Assembly (NCBI RefSeq): GCF_024169315.1
Contig: NZ_JALJWR010000001.1
Coordinates: 2,563,501 to 2,627,500, forward strand
Source: Pseudomonas migulae
GTDB taxonomy: Bacteria > Pseudomonadota > Gammaproteobacteria > Pseudomonadales > Pseudomonadaceae
Direction of reading: 5' to 3'
DNA: 64,000 nt
Positions 1-7,737 of this stretch are shown one piece after another (position 1 is the first letter of the stretch; every line of letters starts with the position of its first letter). Both the position numbers and the translations under genes were made by a program. A model generated the notes under the pieces. That model ran no database searches and had not been told where the DNA came from. It was given only the letters and a program-made list of their open reading frames with translations.

Positions 1-182
1 GCATCGATCCCGGGCAGTCGCTGGCGGCGCAAGCGGAAGCGTTCGAAGCGCATTGCCTGCGCGCGGCGTTGACGCGGCACAAGGGCGATGTGAAAGCGGT
101 GCTGGAAGAGCTGCAGCTGCCGCGTCGCACGTTCAATGAAAAGATGCAGCGGCATGGGTTGACGCGGGAGATGTTTTTGTAG
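1..182 (+). CDS. Sigma-54-dependent response regulator, C-terminal end (MifR/DctD-like), partial
   Basis: Only the last 59 codons are inside the window; the gene begins upstream. The reading frame starts at base 3 and ends at TAG 180-182. The peptide has the Fis-type helix-turn-helix that closes NtrC-family activators: a leading helix (AFEAHCLRAALTRHKGD), then VKAVLEELQLPRRTFNEKM. The AAA+ and receiver domains cannot be seen. The next gene is a 2-oxoglutarate-type permease behind a sigma-54 promoter. In Pseudomonas that arrangement matches the MifS/MifR two-component system, related to DctB/DctD, which controls 2-oxoglutarate uptake. The DNA-binding role is clear; the MifR rather than DctD identity is inferred from the neighbour. 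Confidence 0.75.
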   Translation, partial: IDPGQSLAAQAEAFEAHCLRAALTRHKGDVKAVLEELQLPRRTFNEKMQRHGLTREMFL

Positions 183-190
183 TGTTTGGA

Positions 191-296
191 CGGGCCCCTT
201 CGCGGGCAAGCCTCGCTCCTACAGGATTTGTGTCGTTTCCAATAATTCCGGGCGACTCGAAACCTGTAGGAGCGAGGCTCGCCCGCGAAGGGGCCG
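191..296. repeat. REP doublet (inverted pair)
   Basis: Two copies of a Pseudomonas REP sequence in opposite orientation (191-225 and 263-296) flank a spacer of about 37 bases. The core of the first copy reads CGCGGGCAAGCCTCGCTCCT. It lies just downstream of the response-regulator stop codon, so it could stabilise that mRNA or help end transcription. Confidence 0.85.
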
Positions 297-327
297 GTAC
301 AAACAATACAAACCCACAAGCCAGATA

Positions 328-341
328 AGCGATTTTCCGCT
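328..341. promoter_or_regulatory. Upstream activator site 1 (imperfect palindrome)
   Basis: AGCGATTTTCCGCT is an imperfect inverted repeat closely matching the perfect palindrome 32 bases downstream. The 32-base spacing is about three helical turns, so both sites face the same side of DNA. Its centre lies about 108 bases upstream of the start expected from the sigma-54 promoter at 416-431, typical for an enhancer-binding protein. Confidence 0.6.
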
Positions 342-359
342 CACACTCAACTTCCAATA

Positions 360-373
360 AGCGGATTTCCGCT
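360..373. promoter_or_regulatory. Upstream activator site 2 (perfect palindrome)
   Basis: AGCGGATTTCCGCT is a perfect 14-base palindrome, the second of a tandem pair with the site at 328-341. Its centre is about 76 bases upstream of the predicted transcription start. The likely ligand is the sigma-54 activator whose 3' end is at 1-182. That assignment is inference from position. Confidence 0.65.
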
Positions 374-415
374 CAAAAAATCCTCCACCCCCCTCTAAAC
401 CGGCCCTCCCCCCGT

Positions 416-431
416 TGGCACAGGTCCTGCT
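416..431 (+). promoter_or_regulatory. Sigma-54 promoter for the MHS permease
   Basis: TGGCACAGGTCCTGCT matches the sigma-54 consensus TGGCACG-N4-TTGCW closely, with the essential GG and GC dinucleotides exactly 12 bases apart (417-418 and 429-430). Transcription should begin near base 443, leaving a leader of about 50 bases before the permease ATG at 494. Confidence 0.8.
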
Positions 432-493
432 ATAGCCCCAGCAGGCTGCGTTTCAACGCGCTCCACAAAAACAATTAAACGAAGGATCCTTCA

Positions 494-1816
494 ATGGATA
501 ACTCCAACGCCCTGCCCCTTGGGTCGGCTGCCGTGCCGGCCAAAGAAAGAACCACTGCCAGTCGCATCAAATCGATTTTCAGCGGCTCCGTCGGCAACAT
601 GGTCGAGTGGTACGACTGGTACGTCTACGCCGCCTTCTCCCTGTACTTCGCCAAAGCGTTTTTCCCCAAAGGCGACACCACCGCACAACTGCTTAACACC
701 GCCGCGATCTTCGCCGTGGGCTTCCTGATGCGCCCGATCGGTGGCTGGCTGATGGGACTCTACGCCGACAAGGCCGGTCGCAAGAAAGCGCTCATGGCTT
801 CGGTGTACCTGATGTGTTTCGGCTCGCTGGTGATCGCCCTGAGCCCGGGGTATGAAACCATTGGCATCGGCGCGCCGATCCTGCTGATCTTCGCTCGTCT
901 GCTGCAAGGCCTGTCGGTCGGTGGCGAGTACGGCACCTCGGCCACCTACCTCAGCGAGATGGCGACCAAGGACCGTCGCGGCTTCTTCTCCAGCTTCCAG
1001 TACGTGACCCTGATCTCCGGCCAGCTCATCGCTCTGGGCGTGCTGATCGTGCTGCAAAACTTCCTGACCACCGAAGAGCTGTATGCCTGGGGTTGGCGCA
1101 TCCCGTTCGCCATCGGCGCACTGTGTGCCGTGGTCGCGCTGTACCTGCGTCGTGGCATGGAAGAGACCGAGTCGTTCACCAAGGTCAAGAAAGAGAAAAA
1201 AGAAAGCGCGATGCGCACCTTGATGCGCCATCCGAAGGAACTGATGACCGTGGTCGGCCTGACCATGGGCGGCACCCTGGCGTTCTACACCTACACCACG
1301 TACATGCAGAAATACCTGGTGAACACCGTCGGCATGAGCATCTCCGACTCCACCACCATTTCCGCTGCCACGCTGTTCCTGTTCATGTGCCTGCAACCGA
1401 TCATCGGCGGCTTGTCGGATAAAGTCGGCCGTCGGCCGATCCTGATTGCCTTCGGCATCCTCGGCACGCTGTTCACCGTGCCGATCCTGACCACCCTGCA
1501 CACCATCCAGAGCTGGTGGGGCGCGTTCTTCCTGATCATGGCGGCGCTGATCATCGTCAGCGGCTACACCTCGATCAACGCGGTGGTGAAAGCCGAGCTG
1601 TTCCCGACCGAAATCCGCGCACTGGGCGTGGGCTTGCCGTATGCACTGACCGTGTCGATCTTCGGCGGCACCGCTGAATACATCGCGCTGTGGTTCAAGA
1701 GCATTGGCATGGAAACCGGTTACTACTGGTATGTCACCGCGTGCATTGCCGTGTCGTTGCTGGTGTACATCACCATGAAAGACACCCGCAAGCATTCGCG
1801 GATCGAAACGGACTGA
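494..1816 (+). CDS. MFS permease, MHS family, 2-oxoglutarate/dicarboxylate type
   Basis: A 440-residue proton symporter of the metabolite:H+ symporter (MHS) branch of the major facilitator superfamily, with about 12 predicted membrane helices. The MFS loop 2-3 signature is clear (RPIGGWLMGLYADKAGRKKA, near residues 76-95) and is repeated weakly in the second half (GGLSDKVGRRP). The early NMVEWYDWYVYA stretch is typical of KgtP/ShiA/PcaT-like members. AAGGATCC lies about 5 bases before ATG 494. A sigma-54 promoter and paired activator sites upstream indicate induction through the response regulator ending at 182. The most likely substrate is 2-oxoglutarate, as for P. aeruginosa PA5530; other C4-C5 acids are possible. 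Confidence 0.85.
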   Translation: MDNSNALPLGSAAVPAKERTTASRIKSIFSGSVGNMVEWYDWYVYAAFSLYFAKAFFPKGDTTAQLLNTAAIFAVGFLMRPIGGWLMGLYADKAGRKKALMASVYLMCFGSLVIALSPGYETIGIGAPILLIFARLLQGLSVGGEYGTSATYLSEMATKDRRGFFSSFQYVTLISGQLIALGVLIVLQNFLTTEELYAWGWRIPFAIGALCAVVALYLRRGMEETESFTKVKKEKKESAMRTLMRHPKELMTVVGLTMGGTLAFYTYTTYMQKYLVNTVGMSISDSTTISAATLFLFMCLQPIIGGLSDKVGRRPILIAFGILGTLFTVPILTTLHTIQSWWGAFFLIMAALIIVSGYTSINAVVKAELFPTEIRALGVGLPYALTVSIFGGTAEYIALWFKSIGMETGYYWYVTACIAVSLLVYITMKDTRKHSRIETD

Positions 1817-1831
1817 GTCCGCCAGCGGCAC

Positions 1832-1873
1832 AAAAAAAAGGGGCAGACCTTAGCGGGTCTGCCCCTTTTTCGT
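1832..1873. terminator. Rho-independent terminator of the permease gene
   Basis: A GC-rich hairpin, GGGGCAGACC pairing with GGTCTGCCCC around a short loop, is flanked by an A run on the left and a T run on the right. It follows the permease stop codon by about 20 bases and could act on both strands. Confidence 0.9.
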
Positions 1874-1890
1874 TGCATCAACGCAGCCCC

Positions 1891-1981
1891 CTGTGGGAGC
1901 GGGCTTGCTCGCGAAGGCGGTGTATCAGTCAGCCAATTTGTTAAATGTGAAGCCGCTTTCGCGAGCAAGCCCGCTCCCACA
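1891..1981. repeat. REP doublet (inverted pair)
   Basis: Two inverted copies of the GGGAGCGGGCTTGCTCGC REP type (1891-1920 and 1953-1981) lie directly after the terminator and upstream of the flavin reductase-like gene. Confidence 0.9.
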
Positions 1982-2061
1982 TTTGGACCGCATCGCTGGA
2001 AATTATCTGTTCGTCCCAGCACTATGAGCGCCCACGAATAAAGCTTCTGGAACCCGCGCCC

Positions 2062-2691
2062 ATGCCCGACGACATCCACTACTACGAACCCGCCAACGGC
2101 CACGGCCTGCCGCATGACCCGTTCAACGCGATCGTCGGCCCACGCCCCATCGGCTGGATTTCTTCGCAGGACGCCAACGGCCGCCTGAACCTGGCGCCGT
2201 ACAGTTTCTTCAACGCGTTCAACTACATTCCGCCGATCATCGGGTTTTCCAGCGTCGGGCGCAAAGACAGCCTGAACAACATCGAGCAGACCGGCGAGTT
2301 CGCCTGGAACCTGGCGACCCGGCCACTGGCCGAGCAGATGAACCAGAGCTGCGCGATGGTCGGCCCGGACGTCAACGAGTTCGAGTTGTCCGGGTTGACG
2401 CCCGTCGCCTCGAAAGTCATCCAGGTGCCACGGGTTGCCGAAAGCCCGGTGTCCTTCGAGTGCAAGGTCACGCAGATCATCCAGTTGCAGCGGAACGACG
2501 GCAATGTAGTGCCGAGCTGGCTGATTCTCGGCGAAGTGGTGGCCGTGCACATTGCCAAATGGCTGCTGAAGGACGGCGTATACGACACCGCCGCGGCAGA
2601 ACCGATTCTGCGCGGCGGCGGGCCAGCGGATTATTTCCAGCTGGGGCCTGAGGCATTGTTCAAGATGTTTCGCCCGGGGGCGGTCAAGTAA
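2062..2691 (+). CDS. Flavin reductase-like domain protein (FMN-binding split barrel)
   Basis: A 209-residue cytosolic protein of the flavin reductase-like family (DIM6/NTAB, flavoredoxin type). These are FMN-binding split barrels that reduce flavin or use it for oxidoreductase or decarboxylase chemistry. Visible hallmarks are the N-terminal PRPIGWISSQDANGRLNLAP segment, the APYSFFNAFNYIPP region, SSVGRKDSLNNIEQTGEFAWN, and a C-terminal EPILRGGGPADYFQLG. Length matches the family. No strong ribosome site is visible before ATG 2062. It stands alone between a REP pair and convergent genes, so its substrate cannot be inferred. Confidence 0.8.
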   Translation: MPDDIHYYEPANGHGLPHDPFNAIVGPRPIGWISSQDANGRLNLAPYSFFNAFNYIPPIIGFSSVGRKDSLNNIEQTGEFAWNLATRPLAEQMNQSCAMVGPDVNEFELSGLTPVASKVIQVPRVAESPVSFECKVTQIIQLQRNDGNVVPSWLILGEVVAVHIAKWLLKDGVYDTAAAEPILRGGGPADYFQLGPEALFKMFRPGAVK

Positions 2692-2922
2692 TTACCAGAT
2701 CAACTCGCCGTCTTCATTGACGCCCTTGAGGTGTGTCAACTGTAGCGCGGCGGCTTCATCGGCCTCGCGGGCAGTTTTGAAGGTTTGTTCTTCGAGCAGC
2801 TTATGAAAGCGCGGCGCACCTGAGCCGCCAATGGCTTTGGTAGCGATTGCGGCGTGATAACCACCCTCGCGGGGGACTACGGCGGATACGGCTTCGAAGG
2901 TTTCAAAGGCTTTGCGTGCCAT
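2692..2922 (-). CDS. Conserved small protein of unknown function
   Basis: A 76-residue soluble protein, transcribed leftwards and ending immediately after the convergent flavin reductase-like stop codon. I chose ATG 2922 because an AGGA lies 8 bases upstream; an in-frame ATG at 2955 would add 11 residues but has poorer spacing. The N-terminal half (AFETFEAVSAVVPREGGYHA) and the later FKTAREADEAAALQL resemble small Pseudomonas proteins of unknown role. There is no signal peptide or membrane segment. It probably shares a transcript with the monooxygenase-like gene 40 bases upstream. Confidence 0.6.
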   Translation of the reverse strand: MARKAFETFEAVSAVVPREGGYHAAIATKAIGGSGAPRFHKLLEEQTFKTAREADEAAALQLTHLKGVNEDGELIW

Positions 2923-2962
2923 GTCGCGGATCCTGGCTGATGGAAGTCGAGCCATTAAACCC

Positions 2963-3316
2963 TCAACCCGCCATTTTGTGTACCCAGGACTGTGTCTGGC
3001 CCAGCGCCTGGACCGCCGATACCTCTTTGAAAGTATGAAAATCGAGGCTGTTGACCACCAGTTCCTGCACCAGCTCGGCGAAAACCTCCATGGCCGGGGT
3101 GCTGAAGTAAGCGGTCATGGCTTGCTGATGGGTCCAGAAACCGGACACCAGCCACAACTCCGGATCGCACTGCGAATGCTGCAGCGAAAAACTCAGGCAG
3201 CCAGGCGCGGTGCGCGATGGCTCGATCAAGGCGCTGAGGCGCGCACCGAGTTCTGCCGAACGCCCGGCACGGGCGCGGACAAAGGCCATATGACTGACGG
3301 GGATCTGCGTAGACAT
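2963..3316 (-). CDS. Antibiotic biosynthesis monooxygenase (ABM) domain protein
   Basis: A 117-residue ferredoxin-like alpha/beta barrel protein of the ABM/YgiN type. Members include small quinol monooxygenases and heme-degrading enzymes that work as dimers. Features are the opening ISHMAFVRARAGR-type strand, GCLSFSLQHSQCDPELW, and the conserved region VSGFWTHQQAMTAYF. ATG 3316 is preceded by GGGAGGG with a 6-base gap, so it is preferred over the in-frame codon at 3331. The gene is divergent from the AraC regulator starting at 3651, a possible regulator. The substrate is unknown. Confidence 0.7.
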   Translation of the reverse strand: MSTQIPVSHMAFVRARAGRSAELGARLSALIEPSRTAPGCLSFSLQHSQCDPELWLVSGFWTHQQAMTAYFSTPAMEVFAELVQELVVNSLDFHTFKEVSAVQALGQTQSWVHKMAG

Positions 3317-3650
3317 GTTCAACCCTCCCAAGTACTCGAGTGGCAGCCGTGGGACGGGCTGCGACAGGATCCAAGGTTAAGCGCCCGCACGCTTACCCGT
3401 TAGTCAATTCCTGCCGGCTTGTTGCACAATCCTGCGAGGCTGTCTTCAGCACCTGTAACAATGTGTAAAACCTGTCACGGGGCTGAAACACGAGGTTCGA
3501 GCAAGTTTTCCCTGCGCTAAACAGTCAGAGCCACCCGCCCCTGCAACCCGGTGCAGAATCAGGCAAGCTTTTCGCAGGATGTGTCTACCGCTGCGCCTTG
3601 CACAAATTTAAGCTCAGCTCATTCCCACTGCTTCGCCGAGGATGCCCTGC
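3317..3650. other. Divergent intergenic region, no gene seen
   Basis: This 334-base gap separates the leftward ABM gene from the rightward AraC gene and must hold both promoters. I see no REP, no strong hairpin and no convincing short gene. Confidence 0.5.
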
Positions 3651-4580
3651 ATGTCGTCGCTCGATCACTTTCAAGCCCCGCTGGACGCCGACATGGAGAA
3701 ACAGCGCGCGGAACTGGCGGCCATCATCCGTCGCAACACAACGGAGGATGGCAATTATGCGACTGCTGTCGGCTCGCTGTTCCTGGGCAAGCACAGCAAG
3801 TCCCATGACTTCGCCCCGGTGCTGGCGCAACCGGCGTTGTGCATCATGGCGCAGGGGCGCAAAGAGGTCAGGCTGGCCGACGAATTCTTCAATTACGATC
3901 CGCTGAATTACCTGGTGGTGTCGGTCTCCATGCCCCTGAGCGGACGGATCGTGAACGTCACGTCTGAAGAACCGATCCTCTCGGTACGGCTGGACATCGA
4001 CCCGGCGGAAATCACCGCGCTGATTGCCGACGCCGGCCCGCTCGGCGTACCGACCCGCCCTACCGGTCGCGGCTTGTATGTCGAACGGATCGACACGGCG
4101 ATGCTCGACGCAGTGCTGCGCCTGGCGCGACTGCTCGACACACCGAAAGACATCGCCATGCTCGCGCCGCTGATTCGTCGGGAGATTCTCTATCGGCTGT
4201 TGCGCAGTCAGCAGGGTTATCGGCTGTATGAAATTGCCATCGCCAACAGCCAGAGCCATCGCATCAGCCAGGCGATCAAATGGCTCAACGGCAATTACGA
4301 GCAGCCGCTGCGTATCGATGATTTGGCCAAGGAAGTGAATTTAAGCGTGTCGACGCTGCATCACCGGTTCAAGGCCATGACGGCGATGAGTCCGTTGCAG
4401 TATCAGAAGCAGTTGCGCTTGCAGGAAGCGCGGCGGTTGATGCTGGCCGAAGGGCTGGAAGCGTCGGCGGCGGGGTATCGCGTCGGGTATGAAAGCCCTT
4501 CGCAGTTCAGCCGGGAGTACAGCCGGTTGTTCGGGGCGCCGCCGCTCCGGGATTTGGCGCGGTTGCGGTTGACGGTCTAG
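3651..4580 (+). CDS. AraC-family transcriptional regulator with AraC_N domain
   Basis: A 309-residue regulator with an N-terminal ligand-sensing AraC_N region (roughly residues 20-175; markers ALCIMAQGRKEVRL and YLVVSVSMPLSG) and a C-terminal double helix-turn-helix (IDDLAKEVNLSVSTLHHRFK and the second motif with GYRVGYESPSQFSREYSRLF). ATG 3651 is favoured over 3642 because GAGGA lies 8 bases upstream. Related proteins usually activate a nearby dehydrogenase or oxidoreductase gene, here possibly the divergent ABM unit. The effector is unknown. Confidence 0.85.
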   Translation: MSSLDHFQAPLDADMEKQRAELAAIIRRNTTEDGNYATAVGSLFLGKHSKSHDFAPVLAQPALCIMAQGRKEVRLADEFFNYDPLNYLVVSVSMPLSGRIVNVTSEEPILSVRLDIDPAEITALIADAGPLGVPTRPTGRGLYVERIDTAMLDAVLRLARLLDTPKDIAMLAPLIRREILYRLLRSQQGYRLYEIAIANSQSHRISQAIKWLNGNYEQPLRIDDLAKEVNLSVSTLHHRFKAMTAMSPLQYQKQLRLQEARRLMLAEGLEASAAGYRVGYESPSQFSREYSRLFGAPPLRDLARLRLTV

Positions 4581-4600
4581 CTGAGATTTATAGTGTTTGT

Positions 4601-4707
4601 GCCGGCCTCTTCGCGAGCAAGCCCGCTCCCACAGGGAATATCAGTAATCACAAAAGGGTGTGAACACCGACGAACCCTGTGAGAGCGGGCTTGCTCGCGA
4701 AGAGGCC
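4601..4707. repeat. REP doublet (inverted pair)
   Basis: Inverted REP copies at about 4601-4636 and 4674-4707 sit between the convergent AraC gene and the ABC transporter ATPase gene. They occupy almost the whole intergenic gap and are placed to act on both 3' ends. Confidence 0.85.
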
Positions 4708-4731
4708 AGTGAAAGCAACCTACCTCTAAAA

Positions 4732-5787
4732 TCAGGCACCCAGTACGCGGCAAGCCTCAGCCGGCAAAGTCACCGACACCGGATTCCCGATGCTCAACCC
4801 AAACCCCTGACACGGTGTGCTCAACGCCGTAAACGACACGCCCGAACACTCCACGGTCGTCTCGATCGTCGCACCGATATCCCGCACGAACGTCACCTTG
4901 CCCAGCAAGCGGTTCCCCGCCGTTGCCTGCGGATGCGACAGTTGCAGGTCTTCAGGGCGGATCAGCATTTTCACCTTCTCGCCGACCACGATGCTGCTGC
5001 AGATCGGCACTTCCAACGCATCACCGCCGGGCAAGCCCACCTTGCCGTTGCCCAGCGCCGTGGCCGGGAAGATGTTGCCCGAGCCGATGAAGTCCGCGAC
5101 GAATTCGTTGGCCGGATGACGATAAATCTCGATCGGCGTGCCGACCTGCTGCACGCGATGCTCACCCAGCACCACGACGATATCGGCCATGGTCATCGCT
5201 TCACGCTGATCGTGGGTCACCATGATAGTGGTGATGTTCAGGCGCTGTTGCAGCTGGCGAATTTCCACCTGCATCGACTCGCGCAGCTTGGCGTCCAGCG
5301 CCGACAGCGGTTCATCCAGCAGGAGGATTTTCGGGTGGTTGGCAATCGCCCGGGCAATCGCCACGCGCTGGCGTTGGCCGCCCGACAGTTTCGCCACCGG
5401 GCGATCGATCATTTCCTTTAACTGGATCAGTTCCAGCAACTCCACCACCCGCGCCTGCTGATCAGCCTTGCTGACCCCGCGCAGTTTCAGCGGATAAGCG
5501 ATGTTCTCCCCCACGGTCATGTGCGGGAACAGCGCCAGGGATTGAAACACCATGCCGAAATTGCGCTGATGCGCCGGCGTGTGGCCGATGTCTTCGCCGT
5601 CCAGGCGAATCTCGCCGCCGGTCAGGGTTTCGAGCCCGGCGATCATCCGCAGCAAGGTAGTTTTGCCGCAGCCCGAAGGGCCGAGGAAACACACCAGTTT
5701 GCCTTCGGGCAAATGCAGGTTCACATCCTTTACCGCGCAGGCCGAGCCGTAATGTTTCTCGACGTTTTCCAGAATCAGACCAGACAT
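4732..5787 (-). CDS. ABC transporter ATP-binding protein, spermidine/putrescine (PotA) type
   Basis: A 351-residue ATPase that would power an importer at the inner membrane. It shows Walker A (LGPSGCGKTTLLRMIAG), the Q-loop, the signature LSGGQRQRVAIARAIA, Walker B (ILLLDEPLSALD) and the switch histidine in VTHDQREAM. A C-terminal TOBE-like domain (about residues 270-351, MLIRPEDLQLSHP) is usual for PotA/FbpC/UgpC ATPases. ATG 5787 has GAGG 8 bases upstream and is preferred over GTG 5796. It is the last gene of a four-gene importer operon read leftwards. The substrate class is inferred from its family and from neighbouring catabolic genes. Confidence 0.9.
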   Translation of the reverse strand: MSGLILENVEKHYGSACAVKDVNLHLPEGKLVCFLGPSGCGKTTLLRMIAGLETLTGGEIRLDGEDIGHTPAHQRNFGMVFQSLALFPHMTVGENIAYPLKLRGVSKADQQARVVELLELIQLKEMIDRPVAKLSGGQRQRVAIARAIANHPKILLLDEPLSALDAKLRESMQVEIRQLQQRLNITTIMVTHDQREAMTMADIVVVLGEHRVQQVGTPIEIYRHPANEFVADFIGSGNIFPATALGNGKVGLPGGDALEVPICSSIVVGEKVKMLIRPEDLQLSHPQATAGNRLLGKVTFVRDIGATIETTVECSGVSFTALSTPCQGFGLSIGNPVSVTLPAEACRVLGA

Positions 5788-5804
5788 ATGAATCACCTCA
5801 AGAA

Positions 5805-6653
5805 TCAGAACGAAACGCCACCTTCACCGACCAGCTTCTCCAGCGCCCAGATCAGGACGAAGTCGATCAGCACGATCAGCACGGCAAACGAAAATACAGT
5901 GGGGTCGAGCGACGACACGGTGCGGCTGTACATCCAGATCGGCACGGTCATCACGTCGATGGTGTAGAGGAAGTAGGTCACGGTGAATTCGTTGAACGAA
6001 ACGATGAACGCCAGCAGCATCCCCGCCAGAATCCCCGATTTCATCAACGGCACCACCACATCGACAATCGCCCGCAGGGGTGAGGCGCCGAGCATTTGCG
6101 CGGCCTCTTCGACTTCGCTGCCGATGGAGAGCATCGCCGCGGTGCAGTTTTTCACCACGAAGGGCAGCGCCAGGATCACATGGGCGATCACCAGCCGCGA
6201 GGTGGTCATCTGGAATGGCAGGCTGTCGAACACCAGCAGCAACGCCAGGCCCAACACCACCATCGGAAACACCAGCGGCAGCGACATCAGTTGCAACGCC
6301 ACGGCTTTGCCGCGGAACTCGCAACGGGTCAGTGCGTAAGCCGCCGGCACCGCGATGATCGTGGCGAAGACCATGGTCAGGCACGCGACCATCAGGCTGG
6401 TGGTCATGGCTTTGCCCAGGCTCAGCACATCGCTGGAATCCGGCGACACGAAGGTGTGCCAGGCGGCCTTGTACCATTGCAGGCTGTAGCTGCTCGGCGG
6501 GAAATCGAGGTTCGACGCACCGCTGAACGACATCACAATCATGGTCAGGATCGGCAACACCGCCAGCAGCAGGATGAAGCCCGAGAGGATGCCAGCGAAT
6601 TTGCCGGTCTCACCGGGCAGCAGGCCATAACGCTTTTTGGTCAATGTGCTCAT
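5805..6653 (-). CDS. ABC transporter permease (PotC-like)
   Basis: A 282-residue inner-membrane protein with about six predicted helices and the binding-protein-dependent permease loop that docks on the ATPase (EEAAQMLGASPLRAIVDVVVP). It starts within the last bases of the upstream permease gene (4-base ATGA overlap), which indicates translational coupling. The ATPase gene follows 17 bases later. It pairs with the 302-residue permease as a PotB/PotC heterodimer. Confidence 0.9.
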   Translation of the reverse strand: MSTLTKKRYGLLPGETGKFAGILSGFILLLAVLPILTMIVMSFSGASNLDFPPSSYSLQWYKAAWHTFVSPDSSDVLSLGKAMTTSLMVACLTMVFATIIAVPAAYALTRCEFRGKAVALQLMSLPLVFPMVVLGLALLLVFDSLPFQMTTSRLVIAHVILALPFVVKNCTAAMLSIGSEVEEAAQMLGASPLRAIVDVVVPLMKSGILAGMLLAFIVSFNEFTVTYFLYTIDVMTVPIWMYSRTVSSLDPTVFSFAVLIVLIDFVLIWALEKLVGEGGVSF

Positions 6654-7558
6654 TGGGAAGCCTCCAGCATGCGCCGACGACGGCCAGTGAAGAATTCGGA
6701 CAAGGTCATGATCGCGAGCGTGGTGACGATCAGCACCACACCGGCGGCGGACGCGGCGGGCCAGTTCATCAGCGGGGCGATCTGGTCATGCACCATCACC
6801 GCCAGCATCGGCACGCGCCGACCACCGAGCAGCAAAGGCACCACGAAACTGCTGGCGTTGTAGGCGAATACCAACGTCGCGCCGGTAATGATCCCCGGCA
6901 AACTCATCGGCAACACCACCTGACGAAACACCTGCAAGCGACTGGCGCCCAGGGTGGCTGCAGCCTCTTCGTACGTACGGGCGACGCCGCGCATGGCGCT
7001 GGCAATCGGCAACACGGCCAACGGGAACGCGGTTTGCACCAGGCCCATCAACACGCCGTTCTGGTTGTACAGCAGCATGATCGGTCGCTTGATCAGGCCC
7101 AGGCCCATCAGTGCCTGATTGAGCATGCCGCCCGGACCGAGAATCACCAGCCAGCCATAGCTTTGCAGCAGCAGGTTGACCAGCAAAGGCAACAGCACGG
7201 CGGCGAGGAAGATTCGGCGCACGAACGGTGAAGTCAGGCGCGACATGGTGTACGCCACCGGGATCGCCAGAACCACGGCAATCACTGCGCTGATCAAGGC
7301 CAGGCGCAGGGTCAGCAGCAAGGATTTGAGGTAGTACGGTTCCAGCAACTGGGCGTAGCTGGCCAGGCTGAACCCGGTCCATTCCGCGCCTTTGGTGCCC
7401 ACGCTCATGCGCAGTACCAGCAGGCTGGCGGCGATCAGCACGCCCAGAAACAGCATCGACGGCGAGAGGAAAAACCAGGCGCGGGTCGTCGGCGAAACAC
7501 CCCGATGGGCGCGCGCCGGAGCGGTAACGACCGGATGAGTCAGAGGTTGGTGTTCCAT
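6650..7558 (-). CDS. ABC transporter permease (PotB-like)
   Basis: A 302-residue inner-membrane permease. About 30 cytoplasmic residues come first, then the first helix (PSMLFLGVLIAASLLVLRM), further helices, and the EAA loop (YEEAAATLGASRLQVFRQVV). It overlaps the downstream permease gene by 4 bases. The binding-protein gene lies upstream, separated by a REP doublet, so the permease is probably made at a lower level than the binding protein. Confidence 0.9.
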   Translation of the reverse strand: MEHQPLTHPVVTAPARAHRGVSPTTRAWFFLSPSMLFLGVLIAASLLVLRMSVGTKGAEWTGFSLASYAQLLEPYYLKSLLLTLRLALISAVIAVVLAIPVAYTMSRLTSPFVRRIFLAAVLLPLLVNLLLQSYGWLVILGPGGMLNQALMGLGLIKRPIMLLYNQNGVLMGLVQTAFPLAVLPIASAMRGVARTYEEAAATLGASRLQVFRQVVLPMSLPGIITGATLVFAYNASSFVVPLLLGGRRVPMLAVMVHDQIAPLMNWPAASAAGVVLIVTTLAIMTLSEFFTGRRRRMLEASQ

Positions 7559-7619
7559 AGCAAGGGTCTCGTCAATGGAAAGCAGCTGGCAAACACAAGA
7601 CTTCAGGCCACTTCGACAC

Positions 7620-7711
7620 CTGTGGGAGCGGGCTTGCCCGCGATAGCGATCTGTCAGTCACATCATTGTCGACAGGGAGGCCGTCATCGCGGGCAAGCCC
7701 GCTCCCACAGG
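7620..7711. repeat. REP doublet inside the transporter operon
   Basis: Inverted REP copies of the GCGGGCTTGCCCGCGAT variety lie between the binding-protein gene (stop at 7738) and the first permease gene (start 7558). REP placement after the binding-protein gene of an ABC operon can protect the upstream mRNA and give unequal expression. Confidence 0.9.
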
Positions 7712-7737
7712 TTTTTGCAGTGTCTGGAAGGCCTATA

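Noticed and set aside
133..357. A 74-codon leftward frame near the window start
   Set aside because: It spans a REP doublet and the activator sites; the predicted peptide is REP sequence in translation.
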